Below are positions 19,284 through 28,995 of a stretch of 64,000 bases of DNA, in pieces (positions within the stretch are counted from its first letter, which is position 1; each line of letters opens with the position of its first letter). This DNA is from an uncultured Phocaeicola sp. (GTDB lineage Bacteria > Bacteroidota > Bacteroidia > Bacteroidales > Bacteroidaceae). The stretch covers positions 1-64,000 of the forward strand of contig CARCZS010000004.1 in assembly GCA_948956705.1 (NCBI GenBank). Reading direction: 5' to 3'. The notes under the pieces were generated by a model, which was not told the origin of the DNA, did not search any database, and saw nothing but the letters and a program-made list of their open reading frames with translations. The position numbers and the translations under genes were made by a program.

Positions 19284-19513
19284 GTTTATTTAGAGTGTTC
19301 TTGATATAAGTTACTCCCTCTTCCGGACTGCATTTGATACCATTACGTTCCAGCATCAAATGACGAGATGGTATGTATTGACATGACAGGAAAATTCGAG
19401 CAGGGAAACCCCGCACTGCCGACGATACTTCGCTTCCGTCTCCGGTCTGCACCCTCTTATCCGGTTACATTCCATTTCTTTCAAGACATTTCTGATTGTA
19501 TATCTGTTATAGT

Positions 19514-22500
19514 CTATTCATCGACAACACAGCGCACAAAGCAAGCATCCGAGCCATTCTCTCTAATCAAGTTGCTCGTAGAGATAAAATTGAAATCGAA
19601 TGAGAAATAGTTGATATCCCATCCCAAGCTGGAACCATCCGTTGGTGTAAGTTGGTTTCTAGGAATTTCCTTATTTAACCAATAGATGGCTCCCGGTCGT
19701 TTGTATAAATCGTAAAACAACGGACGTTCAGTAGGAGCCTCATATAATTTTGTTCGACCGGAAGCATATCTTAATACTCCATTGAGGCTTTCATGATCTC
19801 CCCAACCGGTATTAAAGCTTTGTTTTCTATGTCCGTAGCCGGAAGCACCAATGGGGAAAAAGAGGCTTTTACCCGTTTCACTGTTGTATGCAAAACAACC
19901 TCTCATTCCACGTCCCATTGTATTATGTTCATAATCATAGCCGTAAACTTCTACGATATCATCAGCCGTTTTTGTGGCATCATCTCCATACAATACACCG
20001 TATCCCTGTTCTACATGGCTGCCTTCCTTCCTCAATTCCCAAAAGTCGTCGGCTGTAGCTACCCTGGCTTTTTGCATCTGGGGGTTGCCAAACGTTTGGG
20101 CATTTCCATTAGAAGTAATACTATCCCACTTCATTTCATTCTTAGTCGCTGCATTGGTAAAACCATTTTCAGGATATACTTTGAAATTTTCCGGTGTAAC
20201 ATTTATCCACGGCTCGAATGGATTTTTATTACTCAATGCGTCTATCGGCTGGAGCCAATTTCCGAATTTGAACAGCGATCCTTCGTCCAATGGAGTAGAA
20301 GCCAGTTCCGTTGAAGTCCTCATGTTTTTGGCATACCACTTCACGCCGCCTGTAACCAAATCGTCAGGTTTGTCTCCTTGTCGCACGAAAATCAGGTGCT
20401 GGCAGGTATAATTGTGATATTCCACGCGGATAATGGCGTAACGGTTCTCAGTGGAGCTCCCGGAAAAATCAACATTGAAATCAATCACACTACCGGTTTT
20501 GCCATGAATGGCAAAACCATATTCCGAATCAGGTTTTGACTCTGACCCCGACGTTGCCGAAAGCGTAATTCCATCTCCGTTAGATCTCTTGATGACATAG
20601 GCTTTCCAAGGCCCTTCAGATTGGAATGTTTTGAACATTCGTTCATCCTCTCCCGGCAATCGTTTCAATACTACATGAAAAGATTTGTTGTTGTTCGCAG
20701 AACGATAAATTCCCTTAGGATTCACCACACGGCGTACCTGGTATATTGGAACTTCGTTTATAAAAGGCTTATCCACACCTGTCAATTTGGTTGTAATCCT
20801 CACTATCGCTTTCCGTTGGTACGCCACGTATGGATTATTCCCCGTGTATCCGGTCGTTGATATCATCTGTTTGGCACGTGTGTACATAGGAATATATACA
20901 TTGTATGTATTTGCTTCCGTGGGATGCTTTTCTATACGGTATTTATCGTCTGCTACAGAACCGTCAGTCGTAAACTCTTCGAATGTCTGGTTGTCAGGCA
21001 AAGTAAAGTTCTTATATACACGTTCACCGCGTTTTGGATCTTTTTGGTAATATGTTTCATTATTAGTGATTTTATCTGCATAAAGCACTGTCTCCGTGGT
21101 TTTATGTAATGACAGGAAACCGTTCCACGGTGCTGCAACACCATTCGGAGCACCCGTATAATAAATATCGCTACTGGCATTATGGGGAGCCCAGTTGTTT
21201 TCTTTGATTTCTGCCTTTATAGATTCAATCTTATGCCCACCCGTATTCACCTTGATAGGGTACATCATGGAATGATTGTACAGATAGGTTATGTAGTACG
21301 GTTCGGGAGTCATCACTCCGGGTTCCGGTTCCTCGTACTCGATATGCCAATCTGCATCGTTGGCGAAGTTCCTGAATTTCAATGTCAGTTTGTAATGGCA
21401 ATTACGCTTGGCGTTATAGTCATTTTTCTCGTCCTGTCCCAACATGAAACGGTAGATGATAGGCCCGTTGCCCAGTCGCTTGGAGTTGTTGGATATATAG
21501 TGAGCTTTCACCTCAATGTAGGTGCCGTAGGGTACGCCATCTTTGAGTCTGTATGTCTCATCGTCCGGCAATCCGGGAAAATCCAGTTTCCCGTCCGGTT
21601 TTCCATCAGGACCGGTTGCATCCTGCTGCTTGTCGGGCATATCATCTCCCGCGCCCTGCATATTCTCGTAAAAATACAGTGCTTCATCCGTTTCTTCGTG
21701 AGAGCCGAATTTTGGGCTACCTGCCGTGATACGATGTCCCACACAATCGTCACCGATTTCAAAGCCTGCTTCTCCATGTTTGTGATTGGAATAGGAAATG
21801 ATTTCCCCATCGGGCATGTCTATTTCCTTTCCTTCTTTAGGAGCTTCCACTTTAGGAGCTTCCACTTCCAACTTATATCCTTCCGCACCTACATTATTGT
21901 CCTTTCCCAAATAACATTGTAATGGAATATCTTTAATCTGCACCGATTCGAGATAGATAAACACTCCTTCTGCCAAATCACTGCCATCGTAGGCTATCGT
22001 TACTTTCGATGCCGCACGGCGCAACCACGCATGGAGTTTTACGCTTTTTTCATTCACTACAAGCGACTCGTCGTTTGTCGACAGGGCAGAGGCAGTCTTT
22101 TTTGTAAAAAAGCCTATCATCTGGCCGTTGTTAGCCACGTCTTTAAAATCCCATGTGAGGGGAATATTTTTGAGTCCGTCCACTGTTTTTATGGCTTCAG
22201 AATAAGCCGTATTTGTCAACAGGTCGGGAATGTTCGCCACGGCATACATATAATATTTGCCGAAACTAATTTCTTCCGGCAACTTGAAAGTGGCACGTTT
22301 GGTTTGTGTTTCCGCTTTGTGCCCGTTTTCCGCATCCGTATCAGTACGGTTTTCATCAGACACTTTATATTGTTCAATCCGCCATTGTTTTTTAAGAATC
22401 CGGTTTTGGTCATACAACAAAACATGTAAACTTCTTATATCCTTTAAGGCGCCTCCCGTAGCCCGTGTCTGGGTCAGTGCCGCCGACATGGGTTTGAAGT

Positions 22501-22624
22501 CCAATGTGGCGGATACGCTTGCCTTGCCTTCGCCAATGATTTCCTGCTTCAAAAAATCATCCTGGCAACCGGCAACGGTTACAATCATCAGGAAGAGGAT
22601 GGTATGTAGTACAAAATGCTTCAT
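19514..22624 (-). CDS. DUF4906-type fimbrial tip protein with lectin-like C-terminus
   Basis: About 1036 aa from the start at 22624. An ATG 42 bases upstream would overlap the previous gene and put 14 residues in front of the signal peptide, so the start giving MKHFVLHT is preferred. Lipobox at VAGC (lipoprotein, processed after signal removal). An N-terminal fimbrillin-like domain (SLHVLLYDQNRIL, YYMYAVANIPDL) precedes a long middle region with Ig-like segments and a short VEAPK repeat. The C-terminal 250 residues, ending in DACFVRCVVDE, resemble FISUMP/C-type-lectin-like domains at the ends of Bacteroidales pilus tips. As the last and largest gene of the pilus operon it is the probable tip adhesin. 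DUF4906 is assigned from memory of the family. Confidence 0.75.
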   Translation of the reverse strand: MKHFVLHTILFLMIVTVAGCQDDFLKQEIIGEGKASVSATLDFKPMSAALTQTRATGGALKDIRSLHVLLYDQNRILKKQWRIEQYKVSDENRTDTDAENGHKAETQTKRATFKLPEEISFGKYYMYAVANIPDLLTNTAYSEAIKTVDGLKNIPLTWDFKDVANNGQMIGFFTKKTASALSTNDESLVVNEKSVKLHAWLRRAASKVTIAYDGSDLAEGVFIYLESVQIKDIPLQCYLGKDNNVGAEGYKLEVEAPKVEAPKEGKEIDMPDGEIISYSNHKHGEAGFEIGDDCVGHRITAGSPKFGSHEETDEALYFYENMQGAGDDMPDKQQDATGPDGKPDGKLDFPGLPDDETYRLKDGVPYGTYIEVKAHYISNNSKRLGNGPIIYRFMLGQDEKNDYNAKRNCHYKLTLKFRNFANDADWHIEYEEPEPGVMTPEPYYITYLYNHSMMYPIKVNTGGHKIESIKAEIKENNWAPHNASSDIYYTGAPNGVAAPWNGFLSLHKTTETVLYADKITNNETYYQKDPKRGERVYKNFTLPDNQTFEEFTTDGSVADDKYRIEKHPTEANTYNVYIPMYTRAKQMISTTGYTGNNPYVAYQRKAIVRITTKLTGVDKPFINEVPIYQVRRVVNPKGIYRSANNNKSFHVVLKRLPGEDERMFKTFQSEGPWKAYVIKRSNGDGITLSATSGSESKPDSEYGFAIHGKTGSVIDFNVDFSGSSTENRYAIIRVEYHNYTCQHLIFVRQGDKPDDLVTGGVKWYAKNMRTSTELASTPLDEGSLFKFGNWLQPIDALSNKNPFEPWINVTPENFKVYPENGFTNAATKNEMKWDSITSNGNAQTFGNPQMQKARVATADDFWELRKEGSHVEQGYGVLYGDDATKTADDIVEVYGYDYEHNTMGRGMRGCFAYNSETGKSLFFPIGASGYGHRKQSFNTGWGDHESLNGVLRYASGRTKLYEAPTERPLFYDLYKRPGAIYWLNKEIPRNQLTPTDGSSLGWDINYFSFDFNFISTSNLIRENGSDACFVRCVVDE

Positions 22625-22643
22625 AATGTTTCTGTTTATGGTT

Positions 22644-23822
22644 TTACAATCCGAATACAGGATCAAGCTTTACCTCGCTGTATGGAATCACGTCCACTAC
22701 GATTTCCATGTCGTTAAGTAATGTGATGTTCACTATCACATGAGTGTTGCGGAACAGGGCCTTCAGGTTGGGCAACGTGAATGAAAAAGATTTAACTTTA
22801 GCCTCTTCTTCGCCTTCTTTAATATTGATTGTCATCTTGTACTCCTGCTCACCGTCCGTTGCACCGGCTTTAAGGTTCATGCTCTCAGGCAAGTAGAAAA
22901 CGGGGACATTCTTAGCGACACCCGGTTTCGAGCGGTCAGGGCTTCCCATGTCAACTGTCGGCTTTCCAACGGAAACCTCCCCGTTGGTATAGGTTTTTGC
23001 TTTATCCGCCGTAGCCGGCAGTTCGTAGTCCTTCAGCCAGCCGGTGGCTTCAGTGGTTTCGTAACTGTCATTTTCGGACGAAGCATCGGAAACCTTTTTC
23101 AGCCATTTTATCCAGGTCTCTCCATCGAAAAGTTCTGTATTCTGGTCAGTGTTCCGGACATGCGCCATCAGGAAGTTCTTGTCGGCATGCTTTGCCAAGG
23201 TAAATCTCTTCACGGTCACTTCCTCATCGCGCCAGTTCTTGAAGTTTACCGTGAACTTCGTGGCGACACGCACCACGTAGAACGTCCCCTCGAACCTTCC
23301 TTCGGTAAAGTCTATCTCGTACATGGACGACATCGGGATGGGTTTACCGCCCGAATAGTCCGGGGTGAAGTAGAGGCCGTTTACTGCAGTTTCAAAGCCT
23401 TCCGACTTCTCTGTATAGCTGCTGAAGAAGCCGGTTAGCGTTTGTTCTCCTCCCGTTACGCCTTCCACGACCGATACGCTCTCTTCGTTGGCAAAAAGGA
23501 AAATCTGTTTCTTTTCGTTGGGGCTTACTTTGAGGATGATATATTTCTGTGCTTGCGCGCCCTCCAGCGAATAGTGGCGGTTATGTTCCACCGAGCCATC
23601 CGCGTGTAGCACAACCACACGTACGCTGTGCATCTGCTCGTTGTCGGGCAGGTTAGCCGTTTCGCCCGACCTCGATTGCTCCAGCGTGGAGACGTTCAGA
23701 TACAGGGCAGCTTCCGTAACAGTGTCCGGCAAGGATTCTTCCTGACTGCTGCACGCCACTATGAAAGGCAGTGCGAATGCCGCCAGGCAGACTACAATGC
23801 TATGTATAATGTTCGGTTTCAT
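22644..23822 (-). CDS. Accessory fimbrillin-like lipoprotein
   Basis: 392 aa with a lipobox (IVACSS, Cys24). The pattern SVRVVVLHADGSVEHNRHYS followed by KQIFLFANEE is that of the N-terminal beta-sandwich of FimA/Mfa-like pilins. The C-terminus ends in VIPYSEVKLDPVFGL, a common ending in Bacteroidales fimbrillin-like proteins. It lies between the Mfa2-like anchor (21 bases upstream) and the DUF4906 tip gene (19 bases downstream), so it is probably a minor subunit or tip adaptor. Exact family not resolved. Confidence 0.75.
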   Translation of the reverse strand: MKPNIIHSIVVCLAAFALPFIVACSSQEESLPDTVTEAALYLNVSTLEQSRSGETANLPDNEQMHSVRVVVLHADGSVEHNRHYSLEGAQAQKYIILKVSPNEKKQIFLFANEESVSVVEGVTGGEQTLTGFFSSYTEKSEGFETAVNGLYFTPDYSGGKPIPMSSMYEIDFTEGRFEGTFYVVRVATKFTVNFKNWRDEEVTVKRFTLAKHADKNFLMAHVRNTDQNTELFDGETWIKWLKKVSDASSENDSYETTEATGWLKDYELPATADKAKTYTNGEVSVGKPTVDMGSPDRSKPGVAKNVPVFYLPESMNLKAGATDGEQEYKMTINIKEGEEEAKVKSFSFTLPNLKALFRNTHVIVNITLLNDMEIVVDVIPYSEVKLDPVFGL

Positions 23823-23843
23823 CAGTTCAATCCTTCTCTCTAA

Positions 23844-24908
23844 TTATTCCACTTCAACATTACTCAGCACCACACGCCATGACAGAATCTGAATGACGCT
23901 GCTTACCCATGTGTGATTCTCGTCAAGGAAAAGAGTCATCACGCACTCATCCAGACGGTCGAGGAACTCCCGCTTATCCATCGGATAATTATATTCCTTT
24001 TCGTAGTACTCTTTTCCCATCAAAGCGTAGTCTATCACTGGAATGCGAGCCACGGTCTTGCCTTCCCTGGTGGTGATGGTGAGTATCATATTCTCGTGAT
24101 GTGTCTCAATCAGGCGACCTACGGTGAAGTCGGCAACGAGTCCTTTCACATTGCTGATAACACCAGTATCGTCTTTGCCAATACCTGCCTCGACACTCTG
24201 TATATCCCAGGGACGGTAGTTGATATTCTCGTCGGCCATCAGCTCGTTGTCGTGTGCCATAAGACCGTTTTCATCATCAATACGGAAGATAAAGTCAGCC
24301 TCGTTCACATCCTCTCCCGACAAGTGCTGTAGGATGACACGGATGTGGTTGGTGTTCTTGGTCAGGAGCATGGTGTATTCGTAACTGCCTCCGTCGTCGT
24401 TGCTAGGCAGTGACACGTCCAGCGTTCCGTGGAAGAGACGATATAAGTGTTCCTTGCTGAATGCGCCCGATTCATCATGCTGACGATTAAGCGCACACTG
24501 CAACTGCTCCATATGGGTTTCTCCTACATGGGCTTCGGGAACGGAGAATGATTCCTCATGCTCACCGTCGTTTTGAAGTCCGCACCAGGCAAGCAGTTTG
24601 TAGTCACCGGCGGGCAGGTCGAGCAGCATCGAGTAGTCCTCCGCCGTAGCCGGATCTATCTGTTCCTCTTGCTGCCAGACCAGTACGTCCGATTTGTCGA
24701 AGGCATACAGGTGAACCGATGACACCTCGTTGGCAAAAGCATCCGCCCATTTTAGGTTCCTGTTGTAGCGGAATTTGAGCCGGTAGTACACCGAACAGTC
24801 GCCTTCTTCCTCGTAGAGCCAACTATCGCAGGACGAAAGAGCCAACAGGCAGGCTGACATCACACAAACCTTGGCTGCCACATTCCTTATCAATGTCCGT
24901 ATATTCAT
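23844..24908 (-). CDS. FimB/Mfa2-family fimbrial anchor subunit
   Basis: 354 aa lipoprotein (lipobox LALSSC, Cys27). The block CDSWLYEEEGDCSVYYRLKF followed by NRNLKWADAFANEVSSVHLYAFD is the hallmark of the FimB/Mfa2 family. In Porphyromonas gingivalis, Mfa2 and FimB anchor the pilus to the outer membrane and limit its length. Unusually, the C-terminus carries ILSWRVVLSNVEVE, which closely matches the C-terminus of the Mfa1-like shaft protein encoded just upstream. A 238-base gap separates it from that gene. Confidence 0.88.
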   Translation of the reverse strand: MNIRTLIRNVAAKVCVMSACLLALSSCDSWLYEEEGDCSVYYRLKFRYNRNLKWADAFANEVSSVHLYAFDKSDVLVWQQEEQIDPATAEDYSMLLDLPAGDYKLLAWCGLQNDGEHEESFSVPEAHVGETHMEQLQCALNRQHDESGAFSKEHLYRLFHGTLDVSLPSNDDGGSYEYTMLLTKNTNHIRVILQHLSGEDVNEADFIFRIDDENGLMAHDNELMADENINYRPWDIQSVEAGIGKDDTGVISNVKGLVADFTVGRLIETHHENMILTITTREGKTVARIPVIDYALMGKEYYEKEYNYPMDKREFLDRLDECVMTLFLDENHTWVSSVIQILSWRVVLSNVEVE

Positions 24909-25083
24909 ATCGTTTACTCTTTTATGATTATATCGTTTATACTTTTTATAGATGGTGTGCGGAACTTCTGCGTCCGGATTTTCTCATTAAGTGGGGATAC
25001 CTGTCTTCAGGTTTCCGATGCCACACCTCCCTTATGTACCAGTGGGCGGGTACTGTATTTGTTATTTTGTTTTACCGATATGT

Positions 25084-25110
25084 GTAGGAGACGGGAGCCG
25101 CCTCCCACAT
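25084..25110 (-). promoter_or_regulatory. Intercistronic hairpin between Mfa1-like and Mfa2-like genes
   Basis: The 238-base gap 24909-25146 contains no gene. It holds a G+C-rich inverted repeat (atgtg...gggag / ctccc...cacat) shortly after the shaft gene, without a T run on the minus strand. An RNA structure there could protect the shaft mRNA or reduce readthrough, keeping the anchor less abundant than the shaft. This role is inferred. Confidence 0.4.
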
Positions 25111-25146
25111 GGGATTAAGTATCAGGAACATCTTGGGGTGTTCAGA

Positions 25147-26844
25147 TTACCACTCCAGTTCGTAGTTGTCAGTGACGACGCGCCACGAGAGGATCTTGAT
25201 CTCTGCGGCTATATAGTGGTCGTTCTTCTCCGGCTTTTCGGGATAGATGACCTCCTCTGGATCGTAAACGGGGGTGCCGAGGCCTGCAATCTTTGTGATG
25301 TTGACCTTGTAGATGTGGTTTCGCACAACGCCCGTCATCTTGGAGTCGGTGATGTGCTTGATTTCATCGTAATAGTAGGTCATGCCCGAGTTCCACACGA
25401 GGCCCCAGTCTACAACATCCTTGTTTTTAAGGGCATTGTTGATATCAGATGCTGAAGCTGTGGGATTTTCCACGGAGGGTTCGTTATTGGTATACCAAAT
25501 CAGGTTCGCTGCGGCATCGGTGAGCTGTGCGTAAACGTAGCAGTTGTTGTTGCTGTCTTCCTGAGTCTTTTGGTCAGCCTTGACAATTTTGATATCGCCG
25601 GCGTCAATCTGGCGGAAGGTGGTTAGTGCATTGTCGCTTTCGCCGGTGGTCTCCTTCACATAGTATTTCTTGCCGCTTGCTTCGAGTCGTTTGAGGATGC
25701 TGTTCTTGAGGGACTTGAAGTTTTCGTTCTCATCGGAACTGCTGGTGACATCAGCGAAATGCACACCCAGGTGCCGAACAAGGGTGAGAGCATTGCCATT
25801 CTCGTCACAGATGTTGCCATTGATGATGAACTTGGTCTTGTTTAGTTGTTTCCCTGCAAGTTGGCCTGCGTTTTCATTGGTGTACAAATGCGGAGGGGTA
25901 GTCCAATCCATCTCGGGGATGTCGGTGTACTTGTGGTATTGGTTCGCTGCATTTTCTGCATTGATTGCCCAGAAGCTACGGTAGGAGCCTTTCCACCAGT
26001 TGCCGTCCCAACTGGCATCGATCTTCTTCACAAGTCTGCCTTTGTCGGTTTCGGCGGTGAGCCCCCAGCCTTTAATTTCCAAATAAACATTTATCTGTTG
26101 TCCATCAACGCCGGGAACTTTGACAGCGTTGCCGTCTTTATCCTTTATCTGCATCCTATGGTTGGAGTCAAGGAGATCGCCAAAGCCAAGGCTTACTTTA
26201 GCCACGCTGCGTTCTACATAGAGGGTTACAGGGTTATCTTTTGCATCCGCTTCCGTGGTGCACAGATTTTTGGCAAGGATGGGCTGGGTCACAATCTCGT
26301 CGGAGCCCTCGGCGTATACCGAGTTGAACATCACAAATTGACCTTCTCTGGTGAAGTTGCCATTTGCGTAGTCTGCAGCGACAGACTGCAGCTCGGAGAG
26401 ACTTCTGGATTTGGCATTCTCTGTGGGATTGAGCACGGCGGCAATCCTCTGTGGCACTTGGTCACCGGCAGGCGTCCTGATCACAATGGTCGCCGAGAGT
26501 TTCTTCTCGATGTCGGGATTAGAACCCGGATTAACGTCATCTTTGCCGGGAGTCCAGTCGTAGTAGTTGACATAGGAGCTACCGTTGAGCTTCACGTTGG
26601 CGGGACCGCCGGTTTCGGTGAAGAAGTAGAAGCGCACCTTTGTTACCTTGTTTTCCTCGTCGGTGCCGTCTTCGTAAGGAGAGATGGCTCGTGTGCCGTT
26701 GCCGTAGGACACCAAGTTTACGTTAATGAAGCTGCTACCGCTGCCTTTACCGTTGTCCTCACCCCCCGGAACAATCTCTTTCTGTGAGCATCCTACCAAG
26801 AACAGGGATGCCAGTACAGACATGAATAATAAATTTCTTTTCAT
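25147..26844 (-). CDS. Mfa1-family major fimbrial shaft subunit
   Basis: 565 aa lipoprotein precursor (lipobox FLVGCS, Cys19). The N-terminal domain reads VTKVRFYFFTETGG and is followed by fimbrillin-type strands. The C-terminal part contains GVVRNHIYKVNITKIAGLG followed by TPVYDP, the Fimbrillin_C-type motif of Mfa1 proteins. In type V pili the lipidated precursor reaches the surface, the N-terminal strand is cut off by a gingipain-like protease, and subunits polymerise by strand exchange. It follows the DUF3868 gene by about 60 bases. The C-terminal ILSWRVVTDNYELEW recurs in the next gene. Confidence 0.88.
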   Translation of the reverse strand: MKRNLLFMSVLASLFLVGCSQKEIVPGGEDNGKGSGSSFINVNLVSYGNGTRAISPYEDGTDEENKVTKVRFYFFTETGGPANVKLNGSSYVNYYDWTPGKDDVNPGSNPDIEKKLSATIVIRTPAGDQVPQRIAAVLNPTENAKSRSLSELQSVAADYANGNFTREGQFVMFNSVYAEGSDEIVTQPILAKNLCTTEADAKDNPVTLYVERSVAKVSLGFGDLLDSNHRMQIKDKDGNAVKVPGVDGQQINVYLEIKGWGLTAETDKGRLVKKIDASWDGNWWKGSYRSFWAINAENAANQYHKYTDIPEMDWTTPPHLYTNENAGQLAGKQLNKTKFIINGNICDENGNALTLVRHLGVHFADVTSSSDENENFKSLKNSILKRLEASGKKYYVKETTGESDNALTTFRQIDAGDIKIVKADQKTQEDSNNNCYVYAQLTDAAANLIWYTNNEPSVENPTASASDINNALKNKDVVDWGLVWNSGMTYYYDEIKHITDSKMTGVVRNHIYKVNITKIAGLGTPVYDPEEVIYPEKPEKNDHYIAAEIKILSWRVVTDNYELEW

Positions 26845-26904
26845 CGTAGATAAATTTAATAATGTCTAAAAATATATTTCTTCTCTCTTGGTTTATATGA
26901 TTGA

Positions 26905-28335
26905 TTATTTCAGTCTTTCGTCCAGCTCTTCCAGCGTGCGCGCCGCCTTTTCCAGCCCCATCTCTTTTGCCTTGCCGAGGTACCGTCGCGCCGTGTCATA
27001 ATCTTTCTCGCGCACGGCCAACGCACCCCGCGCATAGACCGCTTCGGGTGAATCACCCGCCTTGGCGAGATACTTACGTGCCATCGCGAAATCATCCCGG
27101 CGAATGGCAGCATTAGCAGCGTTCAAATTGGCGGTCTCATCGTTGGGGAACATGCGCACGGCTGTTTGGAAGACATCCGTGAACTCGTCTGTGCCAGGCT
27201 CATATTTCCCGGCAACGAGGTAAAATTCGTTTAGGCTCAATTTCTGCGGCTGTTCAGCCATGATGCGCCTTATTTCCTCCACTTCGCTGAACATGCGGAT
27301 ATTGTAGTCTATGCGGTAGTCCGTATGACGTAAAGCGGGGTAGAAGTTCTGCAACATGAAGCGGTACTCCTGCGGATAAGTGCGCTTGATTTTTGCTTCT
27401 TTGGCATCCGGTTCCATGTCGCTGTCAATCAGTGCCAGAATCTCCGTGCGGTGGTTAATCTTCGACTGTTCCACGTGACGGCGCAATCCGGCCCAGTCTT
27501 CGGGCTCGTAATCAGTTTGGATAATGTTGTCTGCAAAATTGTACAATAGCCCTATGTGCTTTTTAAGTGCGGTTGTACGTCCAATGGCAAGTTGCGTGTT
27601 GTGTTTGTAAGGGCTCTCTGGCGAGGCATATCCCTTCAACCATACGGAAGTGATGGTGACATCCTTGTCATTGCGCACGGAGTCAATGGTCGCCTGTATT
27701 TTACCCAATTCAGCCGTATTGCGGCGGTAATCGGGATAGATTACCGTCTGATTTACCGGGAAGTCTATGAAAGCCGTCCCCGACAATGAGCGACTTTTCA
27801 TGATTTCTACTTTTGGCTGCACGAATACCAGTTCGGGAAAAAACGCTTCGTGATATCTTCCCAGCTCGCCTACGTATTGCGCCACTATGGTTTGACAACA
27901 TCCCCAGTCGCTACGATGGAACTTAAGTGTGGCTCCATCCATCCAATCTTTGTAGAGAACAAAGTTGTCGTACTCCAATTGTTCCGGCTTTTTCGATGCC
28001 CGGAATGACTTCTCCGATTCGCCTGAGATGGTGCTTATGCCGTTTCGTACATAGTAATAATATCGTCTTCGTCCGTAAATGCCTATCGACGGCAAGTCCA
28101 CAGAATCCGCTCCGTTGACTAATCGCGGGGTAAGCACTACGGCACGGTTGACGTCCACGTCAAGTGCAGTCAAATCGACTCCCATTTCAACGGTAAGATA
28201 TTTTCCTTCACGGCTCATTTCGAAATGGTTCACCGTTACGCCGGGTATCATTTTGTCGTTATCATTTTGCGCTACCGCTCCGGACATATTTCCCATGCCC
28301 AGTATGGTTGCCAGTATGAATATTATCCTTTTCAT
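26905..28335 (-). CDS. DUF3868 protein with OmpA-like domain and TPR-like tail
   Basis: About 476 aa from the start at 28335 (MKRIIFILATILG); an upstream ATG at 28395 would overlap the preceding gene and mask the signal peptide. After the signal peptide a DUF3868 domain covers roughly the first 160 residues. An OmpA-like peptidoglycan-binding stretch follows (VWLKGYASPESPYKHNTQLA, then RTTALKKHI). The C-terminal 150 residues look like TPR helices (ANLNAANAAIRRDDFAMARK followed by YLAKAG and ARGALAVREKDYDTARRYLG). This pair of DUF3575 and DUF3868 genes commonly heads Bacteroides pilus operons; a role in attaching the pilus base to the cell wall is likely but inferred. Confidence 0.8.
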   Translation of the reverse strand: MKRIIFILATILGMGNMSGAVAQNDNDKMIPGVTVNHFEMSREGKYLTVEMGVDLTALDVDVNRAVVLTPRLVNGADSVDLPSIGIYGRRRYYYYVRNGISTISGESEKSFRASKKPEQLEYDNFVLYKDWMDGATLKFHRSDWGCCQTIVAQYVGELGRYHEAFFPELVFVQPKVEIMKSRSLSGTAFIDFPVNQTVIYPDYRRNTAELGKIQATIDSVRNDKDVTITSVWLKGYASPESPYKHNTQLAIGRTTALKKHIGLLYNFADNIIQTDYEPEDWAGLRRHVEQSKINHRTEILALIDSDMEPDAKEAKIKRTYPQEYRFMLQNFYPALRHTDYRIDYNIRMFSEVEEIRRIMAEQPQKLSLNEFYLVAGKYEPGTDEFTDVFQTAVRMFPNDETANLNAANAAIRRDDFAMARKYLAKAGDSPEAVYARGALAVREKDYDTARRYLGKAKEMGLEKAARTLEELDERLK

Positions 28336-28348
28336 GTTCGTTGCTATT

Positions 28349-28933
28349 TTAGAATAGATAAACCAGGTTAATGGCCGCTTTCGTGGGACCCACATAATGG
28401 TGCGGCTTGTTGCTCTCTATCTTTTTGCCACAACCGGCACAGTTGAAACGGTCGTAGCGGGTGTAAGAATATCCGAAACCGATTTCCGCCTCCAGATTCC
28501 AATGGCGGCTCAGAATCCACGCATAGCCGTATGCCACTCCCGCACCCACGAACCATCCCTGATAACGTGTATCCTTCAATTTGCGTGCGTCTGTCCCAAA
28601 CAGGTTTATCTTTCCGTTGAATCCTCCCATATTGTATTGTCCTCCGTGCACATGTGCTCCTACGAAATGTCCGGCGAAACGGTCGCAAAACCAATATCTG
28701 GCTTCTGGTTGTATTGCCCAGTGCTTCCAACGTTTGTCATTTGCCAGTGTCCAGCCATTGAATTCTCCGCTGACATCCAGCGTCCATTGCGGTGCAAGCC
28801 CAACTTCTATCCCTAAGTTAATGTTCAGGAAAGCATCTGAAAGCAGGTTGGTTTTCCCTACAATTTTTTGCGCATCAAGCTCTTGTAGGAACCCTGTTGT
28901 AAGAATTGTTAACAATAAGAATATACGTTTCAT
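28349..28933 (-). CDS. DUF3575 outer-membrane protein, first gene of pilus operon
   Basis: 194 aa. Signal peptide (about 1-21), then KIVGKTNLLSDAFLNINLGI and EVGLAPQWTLDVSGEFNGWT, the DUF3575 pattern of a small beta-barrel protein. It ends in KAAINLVYLF, with the terminal Phe typical of outer-membrane barrels. It is the promoter-proximal gene, 13 bases before the DUF3868 start, and lies 63 bases from the left inverted repeat of the putative invertible segment. Confidence 0.8.
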   Translation of the reverse strand: MKRIFLLLTILTTGFLQELDAQKIVGKTNLLSDAFLNINLGIEVGLAPQWTLDVSGEFNGWTLANDKRWKHWAIQPEARYWFCDRFAGHFVGAHVHGGQYNMGGFNGKINLFGTDARKLKDTRYQGWFVGAGVAYGYAWILSRHWNLEAEIGFGYSYTRYDRFNCAGCGKKIESNKPHHYVGPTKAAINLVYLF

Positions 28934-28995
28934 TTTATTTAATATATTACCTGAATCAATTTTTGCAAACGTTTGATATATAAAATATTAAATAT

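Noticed and set aside
19234..19452. 72-codon minus-strand frame after the DASS transporter
   Set aside because: It runs through the terminator at 19247-19283 and has no start signals or recognisable family.
22625..22666. Upstream start for the DUF4906 protein
   Set aside because: It overlaps the preceding gene and places 14 residues before a good signal peptide; the start at 22624 fits better.
28336..28395. Upstream start for the DUF3868 protein
   Set aside because: It overlaps the DUF3575 gene and hides the signal peptide that begins at 28335.
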